Positions 39,829 through 49,369 of a stretch of 64,000 nt of DNA are shown piece by piece. Location of the stretch: contig NZ_ABJZ02000002.1 in the NCBI RefSeq assembly GCF_000181875.2, positions 62,001 to 126,000 of the forward strand. The letters are read 5' to 3'. How positions within the stretch are numbered: the first letter of the stretch is position 1; each line of letters begins with the position of its first letter. This DNA comes from [Borrelia] finlandensis. Its GTDB lineage: Bacteria > Spirochaetota > Spirochaetia > Borreliales > Borreliaceae. A model generated the notes under the pieces. The model did not search any database, was not told the origin of the DNA, and worked only from the letters and a program-made list of their open reading frames with translations. The position numbers and the translations under genes are program-made.

Positions 39829-39910
39829 GGGGCGGTACCGAAGTGGTTAACCGGGGCAGACTGTAAATCTGTTGGCTTTGCCTACGTGGGTTCGAATCCC
39901 ACCCTCCCCA
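39829..39910 (+). tRNA. tRNA-Tyr (GUA anticodon)
   Basis: 82 nt class II tRNA with a long variable arm. The anticodon stem CAGA / TCTG encloses CTGTAAA with anticodon GTA; the T-stem is GTGGG / CCCAC. The acceptor GGGGCGG against CCTCCCC leaves a C5-U68 mismatch. The discriminator is A, with no encoded CCA. It is 5 bp after tRNA-Thr and almost certainly cotranscribed. Confidence 0.95.
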
Positions 39911-39918
39911 ATTTAGTG

Positions 39919-39951
39919 AAATTGTAAGCGATTGCCTTTTTACAATTTTTT
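39919..39951 (+). terminator. Terminator after the tRNA pair
   Basis: A 9-bp stem AAATTGTAA / TTACAATTT (39919-39927 with 39940-39948) with a 12-nt loop, followed by TTT. The stem is AT-rich but is the only candidate terminator after tRNA-Tyr. Confidence 0.5.
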
Positions 39952-40043
39952 GTTGTGATCTTTTAAATGTGTTATGTCGTTTCATTTTGATGCTTTTATT
40001 TTTGTCTATTTAGAAAAGTTATTATTGGTTATAAAATATGATG

Positions 40044-40078
40044 TTAGCTATCAATTAAAATTTTTAATTGATAGCTAA
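40044..40078. repeat. Perfect palindrome with 17-bp arms upstream of mltG
   Basis: Arms 40044-40060 and 40062-40078 are exact reverse complements around a single T at 40061 (left arm TTAGCTATCAATTAAAA). No U-run follows on either strand, so it is not a standard terminator. It lies 41 bp before the mltG start and could be an operator, a cruciform or an mRNA stem. Confidence 0.75.
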
Positions 40079-40119
40079 AGTGTAATTAGCAAAGACTTTT
40101 GTTTGGCTAGGAGATTCTT

Positions 40120-41151
40120 GTGCTTATTAAAATTGGGAAAGTGTTTATTCTTTTTTTCTTTTTAGGATCTATTTTGTCAATTTTTATATATTTTTTAAAT
40201 TTATCTTCTTTGGCAAATGACTTAGTTTATGAATTTAATATTGAAAAAGGTTGGGGAGTTAAAAAAATAGCTAAAGAATTGAAAAAACAAAAGTTAATTA
40301 AATCCGAACTGCTTCTTGTTTTTATTTCATATATTTTAGGTAGTGATAAACAATTTAAAGAGGGGAGATATTTAATAAATGGCGATCTTTCTACATTTGA
40401 AATATATAAAGAGTTTTTAAAGGGATCTTCTAGCGTAAATATTGATGTTACAATACCCGAAGGGTATACTAGCAGAAGAATTGCTTTAAAGCTTAAGGAA
40501 TTTTCTGTTATTGATGATGTTCAAGATTTTCTTTTTTTAATCAACAAAAAATCCTTTATTTATGAGCTTGGGCTTGATTACGACTCTCTTGAAGGATTTT
40601 TATTTCCAGATACTTATAAATTTTATAAGGGTATAGAAATAAAGAATGTAGTTCGCATGTTTGTTGATAATTTTTTGAATAAGCTTAAGTCTATAGGAGT
40701 TGTTCTTGGCGATTATTCAAGTAAGGAGCTTTACAATAGGGTAATAATAGCATCTATTGTTGAACGTGAATATAGGGTTAAAAGTGAGGCTCCAATAATG
40801 TCTTCGGTTTTTTATAATAGAATAAAATCTGGTATGGCATTACAATCCTGCGCTACTATTGAATATGTTATTACAGAGGAGCTAGGACGAAGTCATCCTA
40901 AGAGAATTTATTTTTCAGATTTAGAGATAGATTCTCCTTATAATACATATATTAATAAAGGATATCCTCCTGCTCCAATTTCAAATGCCGGTATTATTTC
41001 GCTGCAAGCGGCTTTTTTCCCCAAAAATACGCAATATTTATTTTTTGTTGTAAAAGACTCTAAGTTGGGCACACATCAATTTTCATCAGAATATTCATCA
41101 CATCTTTTAGGGGCAAAAGATTATATTAAAAATTTTATTACTAAGGGTTAA
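40120..41151 (+). CDS. mltG: MltG-type endolytic transglycosylase
   Basis: Membrane-anchored YceG-family enzyme thought to cut nascent glycan strands and end their elongation. 343 residues with one N-terminal membrane segment (about 8-30), a LysM-like subdomain, and the catalytic domain. The family motif IIASIVEREYR near 208-218 holds the catalytic Glu; PYNTYINKGYPPAPISNAG is the second signature. GTG start with AGGAG 6 bp upstream. It starts a run with dnaG and rpoD. Confidence 0.92.
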   Translation: MLIKIGKVFILFFFLGSILSIFIYFLNLSSLANDLVYEFNIEKGWGVKKIAKELKKQKLIKSELLLVFISYILGSDKQFKEGRYLINGDLSTFEIYKEFLKGSSSVNIDVTIPEGYTSRRIALKLKEFSVIDDVQDFLFLINKKSFIYELGLDYDSLEGFLFPDTYKFYKGIEIKNVVRMFVDNFLNKLKSIGVVLGDYSSKELYNRVIIASIVEREYRVKSEAPIMSSVFYNRIKSGMALQSCATIEYVITEELGRSHPKRIYFSDLEIDSPYNTYINKGYPPAPISNAGIISLQAAFFPKNTQYLFFVVKDSKLGTHQFSSEYSSHLLGAKDYIKNFITKG

Positions 41152-41156
41152 GAAGT

Positions 41157-42938
41157 ATGAAGTATTTACAAACTGTAGCTTCAATGAAAAGTAAATTTGA
41201 TATTGTAGCTATTGTGGAGCAGTATATTAAGCTTGTTAAATCGGGATCTGCTTACAAAGGTCTTTGCCCTTTTCATGCTGAGAAAACTCCCTCTTTTTTT
41301 GTAAATCCTTTGCAAGGATATTTTTATTGTTTTGGATGCAAAAAGGGTGGAGATGTTATTGGATTTTTAATGGATATGGAAAAAATCAATTACAATGATG
41401 CTCTTAAGATTTTATGCGAAAAATCCGGTATTCATTATGATGATTTAAAAATAAGTCGAGGAAGTGAAAATAAAAATGAAAATAAAGACATGGTTTCAAA
41501 AATTTACTCTTTGAATTCTAGGCTAATTAATACCATTAAATTTTTTTTAAGTAAAAACAAAAAAGCTTTAGATTATGTTTTAAAAAGTAGAGCAATATCT
41601 AAGGAAATTGTTGATTTATTTGAACTTGGTTATTTGCCATTTAACTTTAAAAATGGTTTAGAGCTTCATGATTTTTTAGTTTCAAAAGGATACTCTTCTG
41701 AAGTACTTAGAAAAAGTGGTTTGTTTTCGAAAACGAATCCCAAAGTTTCTATTTTATTTCAAAGATTAATTTTTCCAATTAAAGACTTTAAAGGAAATGT
41801 TGTTGGTTTTGGAGGTCGAGATTTAGATGGGAAAGGTTCTAAGTATATTAATTTAGGTGAAACTGAAGTTTTTAAAAAAAGGGAGCTTCTTTATGGATTT
41901 TATGAGGGCCTTGAGGAGATTAAATCTACAAAATCAGTTATATTGGTAGAAGGATATATAGATGTTCTTGCCTTTTTTACATCTGGGATTAAGAGAGCTG
42001 TATCTACTCTTGGCACTGCTTTTTCAAAAGAGCACTTAGCTTTAATTCAAAGATATGCTGATGAGATAATATTTTCTTTTGACGGGGATGATGCTGGACT
42101 TTCTGCAACTTTAAAAGCTTATCAAATTTGTTTGCCGTTTAATATCAATGTTAGTGTTGTTAGAATGGATTTTGGTAGTGATCCTGCGGATGTTCTTAAA
42201 AGTGAGGGTGTAGACTTCTTGCAAAAAATTTTAAATAATAGATGTGATGCTTTTGAATATCTTTTGGATGTTTATTCTAATAAATATGATTTAAATAAAA
42301 CTGTAGATTTAAATGCCATGATTAATTTATTTTTAAATTTGATAAATTTATCAAAAGTAGATACTCAGAAAAAAATTTTTTTAGACAAGCTAAGCAATAA
42401 ACTTGGTATTGGTGTGACAACTTTATTGAAAGATTATTATAGAATAAAAGAAAGATTTGTAGTTGACAATAATAAAAGAAATTTGTATGCTCATAATGAT
42501 GATTCTTATGAGAGGTATCTAATAGTAGCTTTGTTGAAAAATTTTAGTTATTTTAGCATAGTAAGGCGCAATATTATTGATAGTGATTTAATTAATGTCG
42601 ATGCCAGAAAAGTTTTTATGTGCTTTGAAAATTTATTTGAAAATAATAAAGATTTTTCATTAATGGATTTAAAAAAAAAATTAAAGGATACCTATAAAGT
42701 TAGTGAAATTTTTTTTGAAGAAATTTTAAATTCTGAATTTGAAGTGGATGATGAGATGCTCATTCATATTTTACTTGCAATCAAGAGAAGAAAATTAGAT
42801 TCTCGTGTTTTGCTTTGCAAAAAAAGATATGAAGGGGACTCTTTGGTAAATGCTAAGATCCAAATAAATGAGTTAATGTTTTTAAATATGCAGAGAAAAA
42901 ATTTAAAAATCTACATAGATGATGTTCCAGGGAGTTAG
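41157..42938 (+). CDS. dnaG: DNA primase
   Basis: Synthesises RNA primers for replication. 593 residues: an N-terminal zinc finger CPFHAEKTPSFFVN then CFGC (about 37-62), the RNA polymerase core with IFPIKDFKGNVVGFGGRDLDG, and a TOPRIM segment ILVEGYIDVLAF and SFDGDDAG. The C-terminal helicase-interaction domain is less conserved. It precedes rpoD by 3 bp, the classic dnaG-rpoD pairing. Confidence 0.96.
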   Translation: MKYLQTVASMKSKFDIVAIVEQYIKLVKSGSAYKGLCPFHAEKTPSFFVNPLQGYFYCFGCKKGGDVIGFLMDMEKINYNDALKILCEKSGIHYDDLKISRGSENKNENKDMVSKIYSLNSRLINTIKFFLSKNKKALDYVLKSRAISKEIVDLFELGYLPFNFKNGLELHDFLVSKGYSSEVLRKSGLFSKTNPKVSILFQRLIFPIKDFKGNVVGFGGRDLDGKGSKYINLGETEVFKKRELLYGFYEGLEEIKSTKSVILVEGYIDVLAFFTSGIKRAVSTLGTAFSKEHLALIQRYADEIIFSFDGDDAGLSATLKAYQICLPFNINVSVVRMDFGSDPADVLKSEGVDFLQKILNNRCDAFEYLLDVYSNKYDLNKTVDLNAMINLFLNLINLSKVDTQKKIFLDKLSNKLGIGVTTLLKDYYRIKERFVVDNNKRNLYAHNDDSYERYLIVALLKNFSYFSIVRRNIIDSDLINVDARKVFMCFENLFENNKDFSLMDLKKKLKDTYKVSEIFFEEILNSEFEVDDEMLIHILLAIKRRKLDSRVLLCKKRYEGDSLVNAKIQINELMFLNMQRKNLKIYIDDVPGS

Positions 42939-42941
42939 GTT

Positions 42942-44837
42942 TTGTCGGATTTGGAAAAGAAATATTCGAAGCTGATAGAGGGTATTATTACTCATTTGGG
43001 AGATAGAAAATCTCTTAGTTTTAGTGAATTATCAAATTTACTTCCCGATGATATATTAGAACCAGAGATTCTTGATTGTATTTGTTCGGTACTTGAGGAT
43101 AGGGGAATAGGTTTAGTTAATAAAATTTCGGAATTAGATCTGGTTGTCAGTGAAGATGGAAATGATGAAGAAGAAGAGGTTGAAATTGAATCTGATAGAA
43201 ATTTTATGATTTTAGATGATGGTTTTCAAGGTGATGAGGAAGATATTGACATTGATGTTAAGCTGGATGATTGTGATGAGGAAGATATTTCTGTTAAGGA
43301 TGATTTAGGTTCAGGGTATATTAAAAGCAATGTTTTAAAAGATAGTCACTCAGAAGATCCAATCAAGCTTTATTTAAAGGAAATAGGAAAAGAGTTTTTA
43401 TTAACAGGAAATCAAGAAGTTGAACTTGCAAAGCAAATGGATTCTGGAGAGAGTATAATTGAGAATATTCTTAAGAATGAGGGACTTGTTATAGAAAATT
43501 ATTGTAATCTTGTGAATACTATTTACTCAAGAATGGAAAGGGAAGAGTTTTTTAAAAGAGAAAAAGATAAGGATAAAGAGAGTAGTCCGGATTATTATAA
43601 TAAAAAAAAAAGAATTGCCTCTTTTTACAAAATTCCTTTAAAGCCAATTCAAGATCGTTTAATAAGTTATGTAGATAATAAGCATAGGGTGTATGATCTT
43701 GGGGGGGATATTTTTGAAAAGAATTTAAAAAAGGAAAGATTAGCCCTAAAAGAGCTTTTGAGAGACATTCCTTTGTATCAAGAGGAGTTAAGGATTTTCT
43801 CAGATGATTATATTGATTCTGCTAACAAAATAAAAGATTTACAAAGACAGCAAAGAATAATTCTAAGCAGGCTGAAAATTGAAAAAATAAGAGATTTGAG
43901 GGTGCTTGGAAGAGATTTGACTATTGCTGAAAAAAAAATAGAGATAGAAAAATCTCTCAAGCTTAAAGAAGATGCTATTAAAGAGCAGATTACAGAGGCT
44001 CAGCTTGCTCAAAAAGAACTTGAGAGAATTGAGATGTATTATGAATATCCAACTGATAAAATAATAAGCATGTCAGAAGAGATTGCTAAAGGGAAGCAAA
44101 TGATGCAGCATGCTAAAGATCAGTTGATTAAGGCTAATTTAAGGCTTGTTGTAAGCATTGCTAAAAAATATGCAAATAGAGGCCTTCATTTTTTTGATCT
44201 TGTTCAAGAAGGCAATATTGGATTGATTAAAGCTGTTGAAAAGTTCGAATATAAGAGGGGTTTTAAGTTTTCAACTTATGCTACTTGGTGGATTAGACAG
44301 GCCATAACAAGATCTATTTCTGATCAAGCTCGCACAATTAGAGTTCCTGTGCACATGATTGAGCAAATAAATAGGCTTAATAGAGAAACTAGATATTTAA
44401 TTCAAGTTTTAGGCAAAGATCCCACAGATGAGGAGCTTTCAGACAGACTTGGATGGGAACTTAAAAAGGTTAAAACCGTAAAGAGTGTTTCAAGAGAGCC
44501 TGTTTCTCTTGAAACACCAATTGGAGAAGAGGAAGATTCTGTTCTTAGCGATTTTATTGAGGATAAGGCAATAAAAAATCCTGCAAATCACACATCTTTT
44601 GTAGTTTTGCAAGATCAAATAAGAGCAATTCTTGGAACTCTTCCTGAAAGAGAACAAGAAGTTGTAAAAATGAGATTTGGACTTGAAGATGGCTATTCTT
44701 TAACTCTTGAAGAGGTTGGACTTCATTTTAATGTTACAAGAGAAAGAATTAGGCAAATTGAATCTAAAGCATTAAGGCGGCTTAAAAATCCCAAAAAAAC
44801 TCAAAAATTAAAAGATTATCTTGAAGATTTAAATTGA
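42942..44837 (+). CDS. rpoD: Primary sigma factor RpoD (sigma 70)
   Basis: Housekeeping sigma factor, 631 residues from a TTG start. An acidic region 1.1 (Asp/Glu runs, about 60-125) leads to region 1.2 ([16 protein letters not shown]). A non-conserved insert of about 200 residues follows, then regions 2.1-2.4 ([39 protein letters not shown]), region 3, and region 4 with the helix-turn-helix [22 protein letters not shown]7 run lies at 43701. Confidence 0.97.
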   Translation: MSDLEKKYSKLIEGIITHLGDRKSLSFSELSNLLPDDILEPEILDCICSVLEDRGIGLVNKISELDLVVSEDGNDEEEEVEIESDRNFMILDDGFQGDEEDIDIDVKLDDCDEEDISVKDDLGSGYIKSNVLKDSHSEDPIKLYLKEIGKEFLLTGNQEVELAKQMDSGESIIENILKNEGLVIENYCNLVNTIYSRMEREEFFKREKDKDKESSPDYYNKKKRIASFYKIPLKPIQDRLISYVDNKHRVYDLGGDIFEKNLKKERLALKELLRDIPLYQEELRIFSDDYIDSANKIKDLQRQQRIILSRLKIEKIRDLRVLGRDLTIAEKKIEIEKSLKLKEDAIKEQITEAQLAQKELERIEMYYEYPTDKIISMSEEIAKGKQMMQHAKDQLIKANLRLVVSIAKKYANRGLHFFDLVQEGNIGLIKAVEKFEYKRGFKFSTYATWWIRQAITRSISDQARTIRVPVHMIEQINRLNRETRYLIQVLGKDPTDEELSDRLGWELKKVKTVKSVSREPVSLETPIGEEEDSVLSDFIEDKAIKNPANHTSFVVLQDQIRAILGTLPEREQEVVKMRFGLEDGYSLTLEEVGLHFNVTRERIRQIESKALRRLKNPKKTQKLKDYLEDLN

Positions 44838-44849
44838 ACAGGAGGATTG

Positions 44850-45608
44850 ATGGAAAATAATATTGATACATTAAAAAAACTTGAAGTTATATATAAATTT
44901 AAGTTTGAGCTTGAAGAAAGGCGAAAAAGTATTCCCAAGTATTTGGAGGCGAAAAAAAATCAGATTGAGGAATTGTCGAGAGTTCTTGTTGATTTGCAAC
45001 AAAAGTTTAAGGAGTATCAAAAAGAAGACTCTGCTTTAAAGTTAGATATTCAAGATATTAATTCAAGAAAGAGCAAGGCTGAAGAAAAAATTGATAGCAT
45101 TAAAACGCAAAGAGAGTATGAGGCTCTTGAAAAAGAACTTCAGGTTATTATTGACGATGAAGTTACAATTAGAAAAAAGATGACACATGTTAATGGGCTT
45201 AAAACTAAAATAGAAAAGGAAATATTAGATGTCAACGAGAAGCACAGTAAAGAAGAGGAATGTTTTAGAGCTGAAAGCAGTAGTTTTGAGCTGGAGCTTT
45301 TAGAAATTGAAAAGAAACTTTTAGAAATAGAGAGTGAAGAGCTAAATTGTGCTTCTAAGATGAATGAAGATTTTTTATTTAAGTTTCAAAGAATAATAAG
45401 AAATAAATCAAATGGAGTTGTGCCTTTGGTTAACAATGTTTGCAAAGGTTGTCATATGATACTTCCTATTGAATTTGCAAATAAAGTAAGACGTGAGCCC
45501 AACGATATTAAATTTTGTCCTTATTGCAGTAGAATACTTTATTATCAGGATAAAGTTCAAATAAGCGATGAAATAATTCCTGGTAGTTTAGCAGATCTTG
45601 TTGAATAA
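44850..45608 (+). CDS. Coiled-coil protein with C-terminal zinc ribbon
   Basis: 252 residues: a long charged coiled coil (about 5-185), then a C4 zinc ribbon with CKGCHM and CPYCSR (about 201-227). This is the arrangement of the CT398/zf-RING_7 family, proteins of uncertain role, sometimes linked to sigma-54 or to secretion in other bacteria. ATG 44850 has GGAGG just upstream (TTG 44847 is also in frame). It follows rpoD by 12 bp and precedes the RNase P RNA gene. Confidence 0.85.
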   Translation: MENNIDTLKKLEVIYKFKFELEERRKSIPKYLEAKKNQIEELSRVLVDLQQKFKEYQKEDSALKLDIQDINSRKSKAEEKIDSIKTQREYEALEKELQVIIDDEVTIRKKMTHVNGLKTKIEKEILDVNEKHSKEEECFRAESSSFELELLEIEKKLLEIESEELNCASKMNEDFLFKFQRIIRNKSNGVVPLVNNVCKGCHMILPIEFANKVRREPNDIKFCPYCSRILYYQDKVQISDEIIPGSLADLVE

Positions 45609-45627
45609 AATTTATTAATTTGATACT
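45598..45627 (+). promoter_or_regulatory. Candidate promoter of rnpB
   Basis: TTGTTG (45598-45603), 18 bp, then GATACT (45622-45627), 8 bp before the likely RNA 5' end. Moderate match only; the -35 overlaps the end of the upstream gene. Confidence 0.3.
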
Positions 45628-45635
45628 TTTTATTT

Positions 45636-45982
45636 AAGCTGGCAGTCAGCCATCGCTTAGTTTTATAATTAAAGCTTAAGAGGAAAGTCCGAGCTCCAAT
45701 AAGAACATAATGCTAGGTAATGCCTAGGGGTTTTAAACCTAAGAAAGTGTCGCAGAAAATTACCGCCGTAAAAGGTAAGGGTGAAAAGGTGAGGTAAGAG
45801 CTCACCGCTTATTTAGCAATAAATACAGGCAAGATAAACCTCATTGGGAGCAAGATCAAGTATGTAAGCACCCTTTGTTCTTGAGGACATGCTTACGGGT
45901 AGATCGCACGATTTTTTTAGCGATAAAAAAACAAGAGAGATGATGGCATAGTACAGAACTCGGCTTATGGGTGTCAGCTTAA
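45636..45982 (+). ncRNA. rnpB: RNase P RNA
   Basis: The catalytic RNA that trims tRNA 5' ends. It is recognised by the conserved GAGGAAAGTCC near 45680 and, at the 3' side, ACAGAACTCGGCTTAT. The ends were set by helix P1: AAGCTGGCA (45636-45644) pairs with TGTCAGCTT (45972-45980), and one or two A-T pairs may extend it. About 347 nt, normal for a bacterial type A RNA. The protein subunit gene (rnpA) is not in this window. Confidence 0.95.
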
Positions 45983-46009
45983 TTTCATTAACCTAAAAGA
46001 GAGTTTTAA

Positions 46010-46978
46010 ATGGAAATAAGATATTTAAGATATATTTTTTACTCATTTATGATTTTCATTTTCATTTTTTTAATTTATTACATTTTATCATATTTTAAAT
46101 CTTTTTCTAGTTCTTATTTAAAGGCGGGTCCAACAGAAGTTGATTTGCTTTTACTCTGGGATAAAAAAGAATATAAAGAAATAATAGATTATGCTGAGAA
46201 TGATATTAAAAATCATAGATTTGATTTTAATTTGAATTTACTTTTGGGATTTTCATATTTTTATTATTCTTTAATAGTAAATGAAGGGTATTTAAAAGGA
46301 GAATTTTTAGATAAATCCATAGAAAGACTAAGATTTTTAATTTCTATAAATGATGGAGTCTCCATAAGCCCTTTGTATTACATATTGGGAAAGGCATATT
46401 CTCATAAAGGAGAGTTTTATAGTGAGCTTGCTGTAAAATTTTTAAAGAAGGCCTTAAATGCTGATAATTTTGATTTCATGAACATTAGAGAAGATATTTT
46501 TGAATATTTGGGATATTCGTATCAGCTTTTAAGAGATTACAAATCTAGTTTGAAGTTTTTTGAAAAAGCTTTTAATGAAAATAAATCCGATTTAGTACTT
46601 TGGAGTTTAGCTTATGTTAATTATAAGTTGAATGATATAAACAAAAGCATTGAGTATATAAAAAAAATAATAGAAGAAGAGAAAAGAAAATTATCAAAGG
46701 GTGAAAAAACGGATGAAAATTTAATTCAAAAGGTATATTTGCTTTATGGAGACATTCTATTAGATAAAGGCGATTATGACAGTGCTTTTAATTACTATAA
46801 TAAAGTTCTAGAAATTAATAGTTCAAATTCTAGCGTTTATGTTAAAATAGGAGATATATATAGGAAGAAAGATAAAGATTATCCTAAAGCTAGAAAATAC
46901 TGGAGAGAAGCTCTCAATCTTAATCCTTATTTAGAAGCAGCAAGAGAGAGACTTGGAATTACTTTGGAAGACTTTTAG
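46010..46978 (+). CDS. Membrane-anchored TPR protein
   Basis: 322 residues with an N-terminal membrane segment (about 9-30) followed by tetratricopeptide repeats. The clearest are near 160-195 ([23 protein letters not shown]), 240-275 ([24 protein letters not shown]) and 276-310 ([23 protein letters not shown]). It probably faces the periplasm and binds partner proteins. It ends 10 bp before mreB, so a link with cell elongation is plausible but not shown. Confidence 0.85.
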   Translation: MEIRYLRYIFYSFMIFIFIFLIYYILSYFKSFSSSYLKAGPTEVDLLLLWDKKEYKEIIDYAENDIKNHRFDFNLNLLLGFSYFYYSLIVNEGYLKGEFLDKSIERLRFLISINDGVSISPLYYILGKAYSHKGEFYSELAVKFLKKALNADNFDFMNIREDIFEYLGYSYQLLRDYKSSLKFFEKAFNENKSDLVLWSLAYVNYKLNDINKSIEYIKKIIEEEKRKLSKGEKTDENLIQKVYLLYGDILLDKGDYDSAFNYYNKVLEINSSNSSVYVKIGDIYRKKDKDYPKARKYWREALNLNPYLEAARERLGITLEDF

Positions 46979-46988
46979 GGAGGTTGTT

Positions 46989-48038
46989 TTGAATTTGTTT
47001 AAGTCTTTTTTAATAGATATTGGCATTGATCTTGGAACATGTAATACATTGGTTTATATTAAAGATTATGGCGTGGTTATGAGCGAGCCTTCTGTTGTTG
47101 CAATAGATATAACCAAAGGTAATAAAGTTGTTGCGGTTGGTAGAAATGCTAAAAAAATGCTTTGGAAAACTCCAGAAAATATTAAAGCTGTACGCCCACT
47201 TAGAGATGGAGTTATTGCTGACATTGAGAATACAGAGAAGATGATTAAGTATTTTATTAATCAAATTTTTTCTCGTAAAAAATTGTTTTTTAAGCCAAGA
47301 ATGGTAATAGGTGTTCCCACCTGTATTACAGAGGTTGAGCGAAGAGCTGTAAAAGAGAGCGCAATGAATGCTGGTGCAAGAGAAGTTAAAGTAATAGAAG
47401 AATCCCTTGCAGCTGCTATTGGATCTGATATTCCTATTTTTGAACCTACAGGTCACATGGTGTGTGATATTGGGGGTGGAACTACAGAAATATCTGTTAT
47501 TTCTCTTGGTGGCATGGTTGTAAGTAGAGCAATTAGGACTGGTGGTGACGAATTTGATGAGAGCATAATAAAGTATATGAGAAATTCTCATAATATTATA
47601 ATTGGTCAACAGACAGCAGAAAAATTGAAAATTAAGATAGGAAATGTATATCCCGATATTCAAAATTTAAGGGTAGAAAAAATAGACATTAAGGGTACAG
47701 ATGCTGTAACTGGTCTTCCTAGAAAGCAACTTGTTGATTCTATGGAAGTAAGAGAGTCTTTGCAAGAACCTATAAATGTTGTTGTGGATGAAGTTAAGCG
47801 CACTCTTGGTGCAACTCCCCCAGAACTTGCTACAGACATTGTTGAGCGTGGCATCATTTTGACAGGGGGGGGGGCTCTTCTTAAGGGTTTAAATAGACTT
47901 CTTTCAAAAGAGACTGGAGTTCCTGTTTATGTTGCAGACAATCCGCTTCTCTCGGTAGCTGTTGGTGCCGGGTTATTTTATGATTATGCCAATAGAATAG
48001 ATATTAGTAAGAATATTTACAGTTTTATCAATGAATAA
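46989..48038 (+). CDS. mreB: MreB rod-shape actin homolog
   Basis: Cytoskeletal ATPase directing lateral wall synthesis, 349 residues. Start is TTG 46989 with GGGAGG 5 bp upstream; longer in-frame starts overlap the TPR gene. Actin-fold motifs: [13 protein letters not shown] (phosphate 1), [17 protein letters not shown] (phosphate 2) and [12 protein letters not shown] (adenosine). The last motif is encoded by a run of 10 G, which is unusual here. It heads mreB-mreC-mreD-PBP2-rodA. Confidence 0.96.
   Translation: MNLFKSFLIDIGIDLGTCNTLVYIKDYGVVMSEPSVVAIDITKGNKVVAVGRNAKKMLWKTPENIKAVRPLRDGVIADIENTEKMIKYFINQIFSRKKLFFKPRMVIGVPTCITEVERRAVKESAMNAGAREVKVIEESLAAAIGSDIPIFEPTGHMVCDIGGGTTEISVISLGGMVVSRAIRTGGDEFDESIIKYMRNSHNIIIGQQTAEKLKIKIGNVYPDIQNLRVEKIDIKGTDAVTGLPRKQLVDSMEVRESLQEPINVVVDEVKRTLGATPPELATDIVERGIILTGGGALLKGLNRLLSKETGVPVYVADNPLLSVAVGAGLFYDYANRIDISKNIYSFINE
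47865..47874 (+). repeat. Run of 10 G inside mreB
   Basis: Ten consecutive G encode three Gly codons plus the G of the next Ala codon in the conserved TGGGALL. Loss or gain of one G would shift the frame and remove the last 50 or so residues. Confidence 0.95.
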
Positions 48039-48041
48039 GTT

Positions 48042-48887
48042 ATGAATTTTCTTGTCAAATTCAAGAATTTTATCAAAGTACTTTTGGTATTGATAGTTTC
48101 TCTTGTTTTTATGATTTATGATTCAAGCAGCATTCAAAAGAGAAGATCAGATAATTTTTTGTTTTTTACTCTTAATTCTTATATTCAAAGCAGAATGCAT
48201 GGGGTTTTTAGTTTTATTTCCAATGTTTTTAAAACTGTAAATGAATACAAAAATTACAAGGACAAGATAGAATTTTATAAAAAAAGGATACAACAGCTTG
48301 AAATAGTCACTCAGAATATACAGTCACTAAGGCAAGAGAATGTTCGTCTTAAAGAGCAATTAAATTTTTATTCGTCAAGCTCTAGCGATTTTATTTCGGC
48401 AGAGATTATATATCTAAACTATTCAAACATATCGACTTTAATGGCTATTAATAAAGGATTCAATGATGGGATAGAAAAGGATATGATAGCAGTTGCATAT
48501 CAGGATGGATTTAGTGGGCTTGTAGGCAAAGTTGTAAAGGTTTATTCTAATACTGCTAAAATTTTGCCTTTAACTAATTATGAAAATTTTGTGTCCGCAA
48601 GGATTCAAAGTAGTAGGTTTATAGGCCTTATAGAAGGCAATGGTTATGGTAAAAAACTTGAAATGAATTACGTTAATAGACTTGCTGAAAAAGATTTAAA
48701 AATAGGGGATTCTATTGTTACTGCTGGATTTAGTGAATATCCAGTTGGTATTTATATTGGAAAGATTACAAATTTTCATATTCTTGATTACAATTCTCTT
48801 TTAAAAATAGAAGTAGAGCCAGCTATAGTTTTAGATAAGCTTGAGTATGTTTTTCTTGTTAAAAACAACAAAGAGATTGGTGAATAA
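48042..48887 (+). CDS. mreC: MreC, rod-shape determining protein
   Basis: Links MreB and the wall enzymes. 281 residues: a membrane segment (about 9-28), a periplasmic coiled coil (about 65-110, KIEFYKKRIQQLEIVTQNIQ), then the double beta-barrel domain with GLVGKVVKVYSNTAKILPLT. It starts 3 bp after mreB and overlaps mreD by one base. Confidence 0.93.
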   Translation: MNFLVKFKNFIKVLLVLIVSLVFMIYDSSSIQKRRSDNFLFFTLNSYIQSRMHGVFSFISNVFKTVNEYKNYKDKIEFYKKRIQQLEIVTQNIQSLRQENVRLKEQLNFYSSSSSDFISAEIIYLNYSNISTLMAINKGFNDGIEKDMIAVAYQDGFSGLVGKVVKVYSNTAKILPLTNYENFVSARIQSSRFIGLIEGNGYGKKLEMNYVNRLAEKDLKIGDSIVTAGFSEYPVGIYIGKITNFHILDYNSLLKIEVEPAIVLDKLEYVFLVKNNKEIGE

Positions 48888-49369
48888 TGGCAACATTTTT
48901 TACATATTTTATTTCTAGCGCATTTTTAGGCAAAATTTTTCAACACTATTTTGCAACTTATTTTTATTTTTCAATAGATATTTTTTTAATTTTTCTAGTT
49001 TTTAATTCTTTGAATTTTATTTTTAATGTGGGATTATTATCTAGTATTTTATATGGTCTTCTTATGGATTATTTTACAGGATTGCCACTTGGATTTTTTG
49101 TTTTTGGGTATACGATAATATTTTATTTTAACAATAAAATAAAATTATTCATGCCCAAAAATATGCTTAGCATGACAATATTTTTTATTCTTTCAAAAGT
49201 TATATTATGGTTTTTAGCTATTGTGTTTTATGATTTTGTAGACTTAAAATCTTTTAATTATTCAATTTTCAACCTTGATCTTATTGTAAATATAATGTCT
49301 ATTAACTTTTTATATCCAATTCAAAATTATTTTACTAGAAATTTTTATTCTTTTAAAGAGGATTATTAG
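48887..49369 (+). CDS. mreD: MreD, rod-shape determining membrane protein
   Basis: 160 residues with about five hydrophobic segments, consistent with MreD. The segment GLLMDYFTGLPLGFFVFGY (about 58-76) matches the family's G-x(2)-D-x(4)-P-G region. It overlaps mreC and the PBP gene by one base each. Confidence 0.9.
   Translation: MATFFTYFISSAFLGKIFQHYFATYFYFSIDIFLIFLVFNSLNFIFNVGLLSSILYGLLMDYFTGLPLGFFVFGYTIIFYFNNKIKLFMPKNMLSMTIFFILSKVILWFLAIVFYDFVDLKSFNYSIFNLDLIVNIMSINFLYPIQNYFTRNFYSFKEDY

Noticed and set aside
39761..39985. Minus-strand ORF of 74 codons across the two tRNA genes
   Set aside because: It is the antisense of tRNA-Thr and tRNA-Tyr; the SNRRP- and DSNPRR-like strings are a well-known translation artefact of tRNA genes.
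47010..47663. Minus-strand ORF of 217 codons inside mreB
   Set aside because: It lies wholly opposite a certain gene and has a Cys/Asn/Ile-rich, unnatural composition.
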